A DNA stretch of 49,573 nucleotides from Bacteroidales bacterium (GCA_012839605.1 DUNA01000066.1:1-49573); one strand, 5' to 3'. Positions 1 to 7,881 are shown, numbered from the stretch's first letter. The notes: generated by a model from the sequence alone, not told the origin. Translations and numbers: made by a program.

Positions 1-122
1 AAGGGTGTTTTTATAGACTGATATTGCTAACGGCTCAGCTTCGCCTGAAAGTTTAAGGGGCAAAACATTAAATTGCTATAAAAGAGCATAATAATGTAAA
101 AAAATTTGGATTACAACATAGA
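1..122. other. Non-coding stretch, nothing recognised
   Basis: AT-rich sequence at the window edge. I see no convincing reading frame, RNA gene or promoter here; it may be the tail of something outside the window. Confidence 0.5.
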
Positions 123-214
123 AGGGTAGTAAGTACTCAAAGGCGGCTGACTTCCATAACACACACAATCCAGCATATTACAGGCTTTTTCAAAAAGCTG
201 CTACTTACTACCCT
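123..214. repeat. 92-bp element with 13-bp inverted terminal arms (copy 1)
   Basis: The left arm AGGGTAGTAAGTA (123-135) is the exact reverse complement of the right arm TACTTACTACCCT (202-214). The roughly 66 bases between them are not shared with copy 2, but the right end (a TTTTTCAAAAAGCTGC stretch before the arm) closely matches the right end of the copy at 49456-49544. Size and architecture resemble REPINs, paired inverted REP sequences, but no REP-associated transposase is present here. See also the copy at 248-342. Confidence 0.7.
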
Positions 215-247
215 CCCCGGAAAACACGAAAAACAACGCTTTTGCCC

Positions 248-342
248 GAGGGTAGTAAGTGACTCACGACGGCGTAGTACTGCAAGTTGCTGTGTGCCTG
301 CAGGTTGATGCCTCGTCCTGAAAACAACGACTTACTACCCTC
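248..342. repeat. Palindrome-ended element (copy 2)
   Basis: GAGGGTAGTAAGT (248-260) and ACTTACTACCCTC (330-342) form a perfect 13-bp inverted pair around about 69 bases of interior. The arms are the same sequence as those of copy 1, 33 bp away, so four arms alternate in orientation. The interior is unlike copy 1. No reading frame is present. Confidence 0.7.
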
Positions 343-406
343 CCACCTACTTTCTTGAAAAAATTGGAGCTGCATTGAAGGAAGGAAAAAAGGTGCGAGT
401 TAACAC

Positions 407-437
407 CAAAAAAAACAGCACCCAAAAGGGAGCTGTT
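407..437 (-). terminator. Rho-independent terminator of pnp
   Basis: Read on the minus strand, AACAGC-t-CCC pairs with GGG-t-GCTGTT around a TTTT loop, and is followed by a run of T residues (complement of the A run at 407-415). It lies about 120 bases past the pnp stop codon, on the correct strand. Confidence 0.8.
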
Positions 438-449
438 AGTTTAAGGGCC

Positions 450-559
450 GAGGGCTGCGATTGTGTGTGCTGAGGGCTACGATTGTGTGTATCGGCGGCA
501 GCAGTTGTTTTTGCTAACGACTGCTGTTGCTTTTGCTAACGATCGCGGTCGCGTTTAGC
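450..559. repeat. Degenerate 22-bp tandem repeat, five units, overlapping the pnp stop
   Basis: Five units in strict 22-base register begin at 450, 472, 494, 516 and 538. Units 1 and 2 share GAGGGCT(G/A)CGATTGTGTGT; units 3 and 4 share GTTG(T/C)TTTTGCT. The last unit contains the pnp stop codon (TAA, complement of 555-557), so the array may have lengthened or shortened the PNPase tail during evolution. Confidence 0.6.
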
Positions 560-2813
560 GGCGGTTGCTTCCTCCGCCTCCTCTTCCGTAGGGTTTGTTC
601 CTGTCCCTGTCGCTCCTGTCCCTGTCGCCGGAGCGGGGATGGCCTCCGCGGGAACTTCCGCCTGTGGGGCGGGGTCTGCGTTCGGGTTCTCTGTAGCCTT
701 CCGGTTTTTCCAGCAAGGCTTTGCGGGACAGGCGCATTTTTCCGGATCTTTCGTCCACTTCCATCAATTTGACGGTGACTTCATCTCCCGTTTTTACTAC
801 GTCTTCTACTTTGTCTGTTTTTTTCCAGTCCAATTCAGAGATATGGAGAAGGCCTTCTTTGCCGGGAAGGATTTCCACAAAGGCTCCAAATTCCAAGACA
901 GAGATGACTTTGCCTGTATAGACTTCTCCTACTTCAGGAACGGTGGTAATGAGTTTAATCATTTCTAGTGCGGCATCCATGCCTTCTTTGTCTTCACCAA
1001 AAATATCTACAATGCCAAAATCGCCGTCTTCTGTAATGGTGATGGTAGTTCCGGTTTCTTTTTGAATTTCTTGGATGACTTTTCCTCCCGTTCCAATAAC
1101 GGCTCCAATAAAGTCTTGCGGTATGGTAATTTGAATAATCCTGGGAACGTGTGGTTTGTAATCGGCTCTGGGTTCCGAGATGGTTTTATCCATCTGGTCC
1201 ATAATATGCAATCTGCCTACTCGGGCTTGCTCCAAGGCTTGTTCCAATACTTCATAAGGAAGACCGTCCACTTTGATATCCATTTGAGTAGCCGTGATGC
1301 CGTCTCGTGTACCGGTTACTTTAAAGTCCATATCTCCCAAGTGGTCTTCATCACCTAAAATGTCAGAGAGTATAGCGTATTTTTTACCACCCGGTTCCGA
1401 AATAAGTCCCATGGCAATACCGGATACGGATTTTTTCAACTTGATACCGGCATCCATCAAAGCCAGTGCTCCTGCACAGACAGAGGCCATAGAAGAAGAT
1501 CCGTTAGATTCTAAAATATCCGAGACAACGCGTACGGCATAAGGATTGTTTTCACCAACAGGGACCATGCCTTTCAGAGCACGGTATGCCAGGTTGCCGT
1601 GTCCTACTTCACGACGGCCTACGCCGCGTGTGGGACGTGCGTCTCCGGTAGAGAAAGGAGGGAAGTTGTAATGCAGGACAAATTGTTCTGTACCTTGGAT
1701 AAGTACTTCGTCCATTTCTTTCATGTCCAGTTTTGTTCCCAGGGTGACCGTTGTGAGGGATTGGGTTTCGCCTCGGGTAAATACGGCAGAGCCGTGAGCC
1801 ATGGGCAGGTAATCAATCTCTGACCAGATGGGACGGATATCGGCCGGTTTGCGACCGTCCAGACGAATGCCATCGTTTAGGATCATATGGCGCATGGCCT
1901 TTTTCTCTACGTCGTGGTAATACCTGGTTACCATCGTTTCTTTTTCTTCACGTTCTTCTTCCGGGATGGTTTGCAGGAATTCTTCTTTCAATGCATCGAA
2001 GGCTTCTGAACGTGTGTGCTTGTCATGACCGGCTTTGGCTATGGCATAGCAACGCTCGTAGCAGTATTCTTCGACTGCTTTGCTCAGGTCTTCGTCGTTT
2101 TCTTCATGGGAATACTCACGTTTTACTGTTTTCCCCGTTTCTTCCATCAGTTCCATTTGCACCTTGCAATGCTTTTTAATTTCTGTGTGTGCAAATTTGA
2201 TGGCTTCCAGCATTTCGGCCTCGCTTATTTCTTTCATCTCGCCTTCCACCATCATGATGTTTTCATAGGTAGCTCCTACAATAATATCTAAATCTGTCTC
2301 TTTCATTTGACAGAAGGTGGGGTTGAGTACGAACTCTCCGTTGATGCGTCCTACGCGGACTTCGGAAATGGGTCCGTTAAAGGGAATATCGCTTACGGCA
2401 AGGGCTGCCGATGCAGCCAATCCGGCCAAGGCATCGGGCATGATGTCTTTTTCTGCCGAGATTAGAAATACGTTGACAAATACTTCTGCGTGAAAATCGT
2501 CGGGAAAGAGCGGCCTGAGTGCGCGGTCAATCAGACGAGAGATAAGGATTTCATAATCCGAGGGGCGTCCTTCGCGTTTCATAAACCCACCGGGATACCT
2601 ACCGGCAGCCGCGAATTTTTCTTTATAGTCTACGGAAAGCGGCATAAAGTCCGTGTCGGGCTTGGCTTCCTTTGCGCACGTGACGGCTGCCAGCAACATG
2701 GTGCCGCCCATTCTCACTACTACGGAACCATCGGCCTGTTTAGCCAACTTCCCGGTTTCAATTTCAATGGTACGACCATCATCCATTGTGATGGTTTTCT
2801 TAATAATTTTCAT
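555..2813 (-). CDS. pnp: Polyribonucleotide nucleotidyltransferase (PNPase)
   Basis: A 752-residue phosphorolytic 3'-to-5' exoribonuclease of mRNA decay. The order is two RNase PH-like domains with a helical linker, a KH domain ([16 protein letters not shown]), an S1 domain ([20 protein letters not shown]) and an arginine/glycine/aspartate-rich tail with RGG and RDRD repeats that ends in [10 protein letters not shown] chose the ATG at 2813 ([14 protein letters not shown]). The frame stays open for 26 more codons upstream, but those run through the terminator hairpin between rpsO and pnp and are not PNPase-like. The rpsO-pnp order is widely conserved in bacteria. The RGG tail may add an RNA- or protein-binding surface (inference). 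Confidence 0.97.
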   Translation of the reverse strand: MKIIKKTITMDDGRTIEIETGKLAKQADGSVVVRMGGTMLLAAVTCAKEAKPDTDFMPLSVDYKEKFAAAGRYPGGFMKREGRPSDYEILISRLIDRALRPLFPDDFHAEVFVNVFLISAEKDIMPDALAGLAASAALAVSDIPFNGPISEVRVGRINGEFVLNPTFCQMKETDLDIIVGATYENIMMVEGEMKEISEAEMLEAIKFAHTEIKKHCKVQMELMEETGKTVKREYSHEENDEDLSKAVEEYCYERCYAIAKAGHDKHTRSEAFDALKEEFLQTIPEEEREEKETMVTRYYHDVEKKAMRHMILNDGIRLDGRKPADIRPIWSEIDYLPMAHGSAVFTRGETQSLTTVTLGTKLDMKEMDEVLIQGTEQFVLHYNFPPFSTGDARPTRGVGRREVGHGNLAYRALKGMVPVGENNPYAVRVVSDILESNGSSSMASVCAGALALMDAGIKLKKSVSGIAMGLISEPGGKKYAILSDILGDEDHLGDMDFKVTGTRDGITATQMDIKVDGLPYEVLEQALEQARVGRLHIMDQMDKTISEPRADYKPHVPRIIQITIPQDFIGAVIGTGGKVIQEIQKETGTTITITEDGDFGIVDIFGEDKEGMDAALEMIKLITTVPEVGEVYTGKVISVLEFGAFVEILPGKEGLLHISELDWKKTDKVEDVVKTGDEVTVKLMEVDERSGKMRLSRKALLEKPEGYREPERRPRPTGGSSRGGHPRSGDRDRSDRDRNKPYGRGGGGSNRR

Positions 2814-2830
2814 GTATTTTTCTTTTGCAA

Positions 2831-2876
2831 AAATTTCTAAAAAAAGGCTGATCTCTATATAGAGAGTGCAGCCTTT
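2831..2876 (-). terminator. Terminator or attenuator hairpin between rpsO and pnp
   Basis: On the minus strand AAAGGCTG (2876-2869) pairs with CAGCCTTT (2850-2843). The inner palindrome TCTCTATATAGAGA extends the stem, and a T run follows immediately. This is a good intrinsic terminator for rpsO, but it also sits in the leader of pnp, 30 bases before its ATG. Read-through or processing here would set the rpsO:pnp ratio. In E. coli the same gap carries a terminator and an RNase III hairpin used in pnp autoregulation. Confidence 0.75.
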
Positions 2877-2920
2877 GTTTGGTGTATGCAAAGAGCCTGA
2901 TGCATCTTTGCATGTGTCAG

Positions 2921-3196
2921 CTATCTCCGGAGATTGAGCGTCTTAAGGATGGCACGGTATCGCTCAATGTCTGTGGCCTTCAGGTAATCCAGTTGGCGAC
3001 GACGTTTACCTACCAAACGGAGCAATGCACGTTGTGTGCCGTAGTCTTTTCTATTAGACTTCATGTGTTCGGTAAGATGGGCGATACGGTATGAAAACAA
3101 GGCAATCTGACTTTCTGCAGATCCTGTGTCCTTATTAGACGTTCCGTACTGTCCGAAAATCTCTTGCTTTTTTTGGGCATTTAAGTAATTGGCCAT
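2921..3196 (-). CDS. rpsO: 30S ribosomal protein S15
   Basis: A 91-residue primary 16S-rRNA-binding protein of the small-subunit platform. The family core is plain: [16 protein letters not shown], then [22 protein letters not shown], then [13 protein letters not shown] and a short C-terminal helix. Length is normal for the family (88-91). The ATG at 3196 is 60 bases past a good promoter (3255-3284). The next gene is pnp, separated by an intrinsic terminator. Confidence 0.97.
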   Translation of the reverse strand: MANYLNAQKKQEIFGQYGTSNKDTGSAESQIALFSYRIAHLTEHMKSNRKDYGTQRALLRLVGKRRRQLDYLKATDIERYRAILKTLNLRR

Positions 3197-3224
3197 GTCT
3201 TAGCAATTGATTTTTAATGAATAA

Positions 3225-3255
3225 TAAAAAAATAAGCATCCCCAAAAGGGGATGC
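3225..3255 (-). terminator. Intrinsic terminator of the zincin gene, also the 5' end of the rpsO transcript
   Basis: An 8-bp perfect stem (GCATCCCC/GGGGATGC, 3236-3255) with a 4-base loop is followed on the minus strand by TTATTTTTTTATT. It ends transcription of the metalloprotease at 3296-5773. The rpsO -7 element overlaps its first base, so the predicted rpsO start falls at the hairpin itself. Confidence 0.75.
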
Positions 3256-3284
3256 AAAGATAGGTGTTTTTTTTAATAAATCAA
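3255..3284 (-). promoter_or_regulatory. Bacteroides-type promoter of rpsO
   Basis: On the minus strand TTG (3284-3282), 19 bases, TATCTTTG (3262-3255). This matches the -33/-7 consensus of the Bacteroidota primary sigma factor. It lies just outside the zincin stop codon and overlaps its terminator. Confidence 0.75.
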
Positions 3285-3295
3285 TAGATACTTAT

Positions 3296-5773
3296 TTACC
3301 TTATTTGCTCTATGGTATTTTGCAGAAAATGGTAATGAGCACGTGTGCGTTCGTCTCCTTTGCCTCGTTTGAGTTTTTTGTCGATGGACTCCAACTGGAA
3401 CAGAACTAGTGATTTGACATCGTTGTTTTCAATAGAAGCTGTCCTCATGCGCATGAATTGCATTTGAGGGTTTGCCGGTTGTGTCGGAGGTTCCGGCTTC
3501 ACCATTTTGCAAAGAGTGCTTATGTATATGTTTTGCAAGCTGCGTTGGTACATATCTGTGTTGCCGTATTCCTTAAAAATGGCTGAAGTCAGATCATCCA
3601 GGAATCCTTGGGCACTATAAGCGGTGTGTCCCAATTGTTCTTCTGCACGAAGCAAGCGTACTAAAACATTGTTGTTGACCAGTCCTCTGACGGCGCTGCT
3701 TTGTATGTCTTCCATAGTACTTAAACGACTTAAAGGCAGTAATTCCGACAAGTAACCGGGAAGAATCCAGTAGGGTGTGGTAAAGATATGACGCTCCAGA
3801 AAAGCCATGGCTTCTTTCTGTTTTTCTTTGGAAACAGGTACATAGACAGGACCGTCTTGTTCTACTTTTTTGGGATCTGCAAATACACCTCCAATCCATT
3901 TGGAAACGTGACCAATGTATCTGTTAAACTGAGTCGTTACTTGCGGGTACAAAGTAGCCAAGCCTGTGTAATCTTCGTTAGGTGTTTTTGTCCATTCCGG
4001 CAAGTTTTGGATGATGATTTTCAAGTTGTTGATGCCCAATTCGCATGTTTCCATTTGATTGTCACCCAAATCTTCCGATTGTGCGCGGGGATCGTCTAAA
4101 CCGGATTCGGAACCGCCATTGAATTTCAGGTACGGGTTGGCTGTTTTCTCAATCACCCATTTGTTCAGATACGGAATTTCTTCCCAGCCGTCTGCAAATT
4201 GGTAGAAACGTTTGTATCCCCATTCTATGGCCCAGTAATCGTAATGGCTTATTCTGGGAAACAACAATTCTTGCGGCACGTTGTCACCGGGTTGTACCAC
4301 AAAATTGAAACGCGAGTAATCCATGATGGATGTGGTATGGCCGTTGGCTCTTAAAAATTCCGGATCACGCAATTGTTTTGTGGTATAATAAGCCGTTGCG
4401 CCAAAATTGTGACGTAAACCCAATGTGTGGCCTACTTCATGCGAGGACACAAAACGAATGAGCTGACCCATAAGTTCTTCCGGAAAAACAAGGCTGCGGG
4501 CCTGTGGATCTACGGCCGCACACTGCACAAAATACCAGTTGTGTACCAGGCTCATCACATTGTGGTACCAATTGATATGGCTTTCAATGATTTCTCCCGA
4601 GCGCGGGTCGCTTACGTGCGGACCGCTGGCGTTGGCAATGGTGGAAGGTTTGTAGACAATGGCTGAATTGCGTGCATCTTCCAGACTCCATGTGGGGTCT
4701 TCTTCCGGAGAGGGAGCTTCCAGTGCGTAAATGGCGTTTTTAAAGCCGGCTTTTTCAAAGACGGGTTGCCAGTCGTTCACTCCTTGAATCAAATAGGGTA
4801 CCCACTCTTTAGGTGTAGTGGGGTCTATATAGAAAACAATGGGTTTGGCCGGTTCCACGGCTTCTCCCCGTTTGTATTTTTCCAAGTCTTCCTGTTTGGG
4901 TTCCAGACGCCATCGGGAAATCATGCGGATGGGTTTGATGCCTTGCGGATTTTTGTCAAAATCTGTGTAATTGGTAGTAAAGTAACCGATTCTTTCGTCA
5001 AAATATCTGGGTTGCATGGGCTCTTTGGGTAGCAAAACCCAAGAGCAATTGATGACAAAAGTCAAAGGATCGTCATTGTCTTGGTGACCGTACGTTTTCA
5101 CACTACGTAATTCTGTGTTGATGGGGAATGTTTTCACACTCTCCACATAGGATTTGTCTGCTTGAAGTCCCATGAGTTTGGAAGATTTTTTCTGCCTTTT
5201 GCTCAAATACAGGCTTTCGTTGTCTCCTTTGACCAAATCTGTAACATCAATCAGATACAGCGACCGGTCGCTGTTGAGGGCCTTGATGTCGAATGAGGCA
5301 ATAATGGCCGGTCTGTTGGAGCGCATGACGTTGTAATACATGCTTTGAGTGCTGTCTGCAGATTGTTCCCTGGCCAGTACTTTGGTAAGAAAGAGGTTGT
5401 TGTCCGGACCTTTTTCAAAACGAAGCATGCCGCTGTTTATTTGGTCGCCGGCGTATCCAAAGAAATTGGCTCGGAAGCCTTGCGGAGCTTCCGCTATACG
5501 ACTTACCATCAGGATATCGCGTCCCAATAACGTATCCGGGATTCCCAGAAAGGTGCGCTTATCTTGTGTGTAGACGGGGGTCATCCCCTCCATAATGGTT
5601 GTTTCCGGTTTGATAAAATCGTCCAGATTGGCCGGTGTTTTATCTTCTTTTTTCTCATCGGTCGTTTTTTCTGATCTGTTTGCGTCTTGTGGTCCTCTTC
5701 TAAACTGGGCGTTTACAGGTTGAAGACTGAAAGCTAACAAAGCCAGAAAAAGAAAGGTTTTTGCTGGTTTCAT
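3296..5773 (-). CDS. Secreted zinc-dependent metalloprotease (DUF5117/DUF5118 zincin)
   Basis: An 825-residue protein with a signal peptide (MKPAKTFLFLALLAFSLQPVNAQ). The extended zinc-binding motif HEVGHTLGLRH at residues 445-455 has the third histidine of the metzincin type, and SIMDYSRFNF follows as the Met-turn region. The long N-terminal part (IPDTLLGRDILMVSRIAEAP, then an FFGYAGDQINSGMLRF stretch) matches the DUF5118/DUF5117 domains that precede this catalytic domain in Bacteroidota and Actinobacteria. It should act in the periplasm or outside the cell; the substrate is unknown. It is monocistronic: its own -7 element lies at 5829-5836 and its terminator at 3225-3255. Confidence 0.85.
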   Translation of the reverse strand: MKPAKTFLFLALLAFSLQPVNAQFRRGPQDANRSEKTTDEKKEDKTPANLDDFIKPETTIMEGMTPVYTQDKRTFLGIPDTLLGRDILMVSRIAEAPQGFRANFFGYAGDQINSGMLRFEKGPDNNLFLTKVLAREQSADSTQSMYYNVMRSNRPAIIASFDIKALNSDRSLYLIDVTDLVKGDNESLYLSKRQKKSSKLMGLQADKSYVESVKTFPINTELRSVKTYGHQDNDDPLTFVINCSWVLLPKEPMQPRYFDERIGYFTTNYTDFDKNPQGIKPIRMISRWRLEPKQEDLEKYKRGEAVEPAKPIVFYIDPTTPKEWVPYLIQGVNDWQPVFEKAGFKNAIYALEAPSPEEDPTWSLEDARNSAIVYKPSTIANASGPHVSDPRSGEIIESHINWYHNVMSLVHNWYFVQCAAVDPQARSLVFPEELMGQLIRFVSSHEVGHTLGLRHNFGATAYYTTKQLRDPEFLRANGHTTSIMDYSRFNFVVQPGDNVPQELLFPRISHYDYWAIEWGYKRFYQFADGWEEIPYLNKWVIEKTANPYLKFNGGSESGLDDPRAQSEDLGDNQMETCELGINNLKIIIQNLPEWTKTPNEDYTGLATLYPQVTTQFNRYIGHVSKWIGGVFADPKKVEQDGPVYVPVSKEKQKEAMAFLERHIFTTPYWILPGYLSELLPLSRLSTMEDIQSSAVRGLVNNNVLVRLLRAEEQLGHTAYSAQGFLDDLTSAIFKEYGNTDMYQRSLQNIYISTLCKMVKPEPPTQPANPQMQFMRMRTASIENNDVKSLVLFQLESIDKKLKRGKGDERTRAHYHFLQNTIEQIR

Positions 5774-5828
5774 AATGTAGTTGGATTTTCACAGTTGAAA
5801 GTTTAATATTGTAGTATCTTTACAACCG

Positions 5829-5836
5829 CAAAGATA
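5829..5836 (-). promoter_or_regulatory. -7 element for the zincin gene
   Basis: TATCTTTG on the minus strand, 55 bases before the ATG at 5773. I see no good -33 element at the usual distance, so this is a weaker call than the rpsO promoter. Confidence 0.45.
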
Positions 5837-5845
5837 AAAAAGAAA

Positions 5846-5875
5846 GGACAGGCAACTTAGAAGTGTTGTCTGTCC
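5846..5875 (-). terminator. Strong hairpin upstream of the dedA leader
   Basis: GGACAGGCAAC (5846-5856) pairs with GTTGTCTGTCC (5865-5875), 11 bp with one G-T pair. On the minus strand it is followed by TTTCTTTTTTATC, terminator-like, which would shield the zincin promoter just beyond. On the plus strand no T run follows, and the hairpin lies in the leader of the 18-codon reading frame and dedA. Confidence 0.5.
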
Positions 5876-5902
5876 TGACCCATTTAACCTAAAACCTAAT
5901 AG

Positions 5903-5959
5903 ATGAAAAAAACTATCTGCTTTAATAGTTTGCAAACCCCGTGCCAAAGATTTTTTTAA
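5903..5959 (+). CDS. Putative 18-residue leader peptide before dedA
   Basis: ATGAAAAAAACT opens a frame of 18 codons (MKKTICFNSLQTPCQRFF) that stops at 5957-5959, two bases before the dedA ATG at 5962. That spacing is typical of translational coupling. It is preceded by AACCTAAAACCTAATAG. A very similar leader (AACCTAAACTAAAAAAA, then ATGAAAGAC) opens another 18-codon frame at 15000. Whether it is translated is unknown. Confidence 0.3.
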   Translation: MKKTICFNSLQTPCQRFF

Positions 5960-5961
5960 AG

Positions 5962-6414
5962 ATGGATTTTTTATTAAATCTTGGGTATACAGGATTGTTT
6001 ATTGGATCCTTCTTGGCCTCTACGCTCATTCCCCTGAGTTCGGAAATTCTCTTGACCGGTATGCTGTTGGCCGGAGGTGATCCGTGGATTAGTTTTGGGC
6101 TGGCGACCGTGGGCAATAGTATGGGCAGTTTAACGGGATACGGACTGGGTTATTTGGGAAAATGGAAATGGATAGAAAAAGGATTGCGGGTAAAAAGAGA
6201 ATCCTTAGAGAAGCAGCAAAAGATTATCGTAAAGTGGAGCCGATTGGTAGCTTTCTTTTGCTGGCTCCCTTTTATAGGAGATGTATTGTCGGTAGGACTG
6301 GGATTTTATCGCGCACCTTTTTGGCGCACTGCTTTTTATATATTTCTGGGAAAAGCCTTTAGGTTTCTTATTCTGATTGTTCTTTGGCTAAGTCTTCAAA
6401 AGATATATCTCTAA
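5962..6414 (+). CDS. DedA/YqaA-family (SNARE-associated) inner-membrane protein
   Basis: About 150 residues with four hydrophobic segments. It has the family's glycine-rich N-terminal half (NLGYTGLFIGSFLASTLIPLSSE), the GNSMGSLTGYGLGYLGK loop, and the WLPFIGDVLSVGLGFYR segment typical of YqaA proteins. The family is tied to membrane lipid flipping and envelope homeostasis; YqaA itself is uncharacterised. A GTG at 5941 would add seven residues, but the ATG at 5962 is preferred because the 18-codon frame ends two bases upstream. The last 47 bp overlap the end of the convergent vanX-like gene. Confidence 0.85.
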   Translation: MDFLLNLGYTGLFIGSFLASTLIPLSSEILLTGMLLAGGDPWISFGLATVGNSMGSLTGYGLGYLGKWKWIEKGLRVKRESLEKQQKIIVKWSRLVAFFCWLPFIGDVLSVGLGFYRAPFWRTAFYIFLGKAFRFLILIVLWLSLQKIYL

Positions 6415-7069
6415 GCGGGAATGTACGTGCTTCCGTAAAATTGTAATGCCACCATTCCGCTTCATAAATATAGAATCCAAACGTTTCCATAACGCCTCGC
6501 AGCAGAGCCCGGTTTTCCAAAACGTGTTCCGGCAGGTCCATAAAGGTATGTGAGGCCGTGTCTGAGAACGAATCAAACCGGGTAGGCATTTCCAATTCTT
6601 CTCCCGTTTCTGCGTTGATGAGAGTTAAGTCTACAGCTCCTCCGCGGTTGTGGATTGAACCTCTGCGAGGATCGGCCACAAAAGTGGTGTTGGGGTATAC
6701 TTCGTAAAAATAGAGCGTGGCTGCATACGGTCTGTACGCGTCAAACACCTTGATGGCCAGCCCCATTTTTTGTAAAGAATCTTGTACATCAGCCAGCGCC
6801 ATGGCTACCGGACGGCACAGAAAGGCTTTAGGTGATGTGTAAATGGGGACGCCCGTAAAGTTGTCTTCTGTAGCGTAAGCAATGTATAGGGCTAAGTCGG
6901 GGATGACTTCCTCCAGATCCACCAGCTCTGTGTCGGGATTTTCAGCCACTTGAGCCAAGTAAGCCTCCATAGTGTTGGCAATAGGTAAATTGTGCGGATT
7001 GCGAGTGTCTTTTTCTTGACAAGCAATCAGGATAGAAGTAGTAAGAACAAGTATAAATAAACGTTTCAT
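6368..7069 (-). CDS. D-alanyl-D-alanine dipeptidase (VanX/DdpX type, M15D) lipoprotein
   Basis: A 233-residue lipoprotein (signal MKRLFILVLTTSILIAC, Cys17). Peptidase M15D signatures are complete: Arg113 in DAYRP, the zinc motif S138-I-H140-NRGGAV-D147, and the E205-W-W-H208 motif with catalytic Glu and the third zinc ligand. In VanX/DdpX enzymes these hydrolyse D-Ala-D-Ala. A periplasmic or outer-membrane location and no van ligase nearby suggest peptidoglycan turnover or D-Ala-D-Ala salvage rather than vancomycin resistance. The promoter lies four bases before the ATG, so the mRNA may be leaderless. The 3' end overlaps dedA by 47 bp on the opposite strand. Confidence 0.9.
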   Translation of the reverse strand: MKRLFILVLTTSILIACQEKDTRNPHNLPIANTMEAYLAQVAENPDTELVDLEEVIPDLALYIAYATEDNFTGVPIYTSPKAFLCRPVAMALADVQDSLQKMGLAIKVFDAYRPYAATLYFYEVYPNTTFVADPRRGSIHNRGGAVDLTLINAETGEELEMPTRFDSFSDTASHTFMDLPEHVLENRALLRGVMETFGFYIYEAEWWHYNFTEARTFPLRDISFEDLAKEQSE

Positions 7070-7073
7070 ACGT

Positions 7074-7081
7074 CAAATATA
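7074..7081 (-). promoter_or_regulatory. -7 element four bases before the vanX-like ATG
   Basis: TATATTTG on the minus strand, then ACGT, then the ATG at 7069. With a start site about four bases past the element, transcription would begin at or next to the A of the ATG. Confidence 0.5.
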
Positions 7082-7100
7082 AGGAATTAAAATTTTTGAT

Positions 7101-7108
7101 TACCTTTG
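7101..7108 (+). promoter_or_regulatory. -7 element of tRNA-Pro
   Basis: TACCTTTG ends 13 bases before the first base of the tRNA. No clear -33 TTTG lies 19-20 bases upstream. Confidence 0.5.
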
Positions 7109-7121
7109 CGTGCCAAATCTA

Positions 7122-7194
7122 CGGGGTGTAGCGCAGTTGGTAGCGCGCCACGTTCGGGACGTGGAGGCCGAAGGTTCGAGTCCTTTCACCCCGA
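7122..7194 (+). tRNA. tRNA-Pro (anticodon CGG)
   Basis: The acceptor stem CGGGGTG/CACCCCG, the D arm, the anticodon stem-loop CCACG-TTCGGGA-CGTGG and the T arm (GGTTCGAGTC) are all present. The anticodon CGG reads CCG. The discriminator is A and CCA is not encoded. The last nine bases (7186-7194) are also the 3' end of the ABC ATPase gene on the other strand. Confidence 0.95.
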
Positions 7195-7881
7195 CTCTTT
7201 GTTTTCCAAAGCAGTCATCAGCATTTCTTTCAATCGGTCGGTTTTTTCAAGCTTGTTGTTTTCTGTTTGCAACAGAATACGTGCCGGTGCTTTACTCAGC
7301 ACCACAACGGTATCTCCCAATTGCAAGGCTTCTTCTACATCGTGTGTGACAAATATGACCGTACGCCTGTCTGCTTTCCAGATGGGAAGAAACCATTGGA
7401 TCAGGTTTTGTTTGAGGATGGGGTCCAGCCCTTTCAAGGGTTCGTCCATTAAGATGATATCTGAAGAAACAGCAAAAGCCCGGGCTATCGATACGCGCTG
7501 GCGCATGCCTCCGCTCAGTTGTGCCGGATAGTAGCAGGAAAACCCTTCCAATTCCACTTGTTTGATCAACTGTTCGGCTTGTTTTTTTCTTTCGGATGCA
7601 TGCAAATGTTTGGGTAAGACAAATTCGATGTTTTCACATACTGTTTTCCACGGCAACAGACGGGGGTCCTGAAAAACGTAAGAAAGTTGTTTGTCTTGGA
7701 ATCCTTCCAACACACCGCCGTCGGGACGGATTAAGCCGCCTATGATATGCAACAACGTTGTTTTCCCGCAGCCGGAAGGGCCTAATATGCAGGTAATTTC
7801 GTTTTCCTTGAAAGAGATGGAAAAATCCTCAAATACGGGATTCCGGTAGCTCTTGTATAAGTTATGGATGTGGATTTTCAT
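7186..7881 (-). CDS. ABC transporter ATP-binding protein, nitrate/sulfonate/taurine type
   Basis: A 231-residue ATPase: Walker A GPSGCGKTT (34-42), Q-loop VFQDPRLLPW (about 69-78), signature LSGGMRQRVSIARA (122-135), Walker B DIILMDEP (141-148), H-loop VTHD. Similarity is to SsuB/TauB/NrtD. The ATG at 7881 overlaps the permease stop (ATGA), so translation is coupled; the longer frame to 7920 lies within the permease. The stop codon falls inside the tRNA-Pro acceptor stem on the opposite strand. Confidence 0.9.
   Translation of the reverse strand: MKIHIHNLYKSYRNPVFEDFSISFKENEITCILGPSGCGKTTLLHIIGGLIRPDGGVLEGFQDKQLSYVFQDPRLLPWKTVCENIEFVLPKHLHASERKKQAEQLIKQVELEGFSCYYPAQLSGGMRQRVSIARAFAVSSDIILMDEPLKGLDPILKQNLIQWFLPIWKADRRTVIFVTHDVEEALQLGDTVVVLSKAPARILLQTENNKLEKTDRLKEMLMTALENKESG

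Noticed and set aside
123-342. CRISPR array at the left end
   Set aside because: The repeated arm is only 13 bp, alternates in orientation, and the spacings differ (about 66, 33 and 69 bases). No cas gene is near.
639-968. Plus-strand frames across pnp (also 1062-1358, 2016-2291, 2490-2840)
   Set aside because: All lie opposite conserved PNPase codons and have no family resemblance or promoter.
6368-7069. Vancomycin resistance cluster
   Set aside because: Only the dipeptidase is present; there is no vanH, D-Ala-D-Lac ligase or vanRS nearby. A cell-wall turnover or salvage role is more likely.
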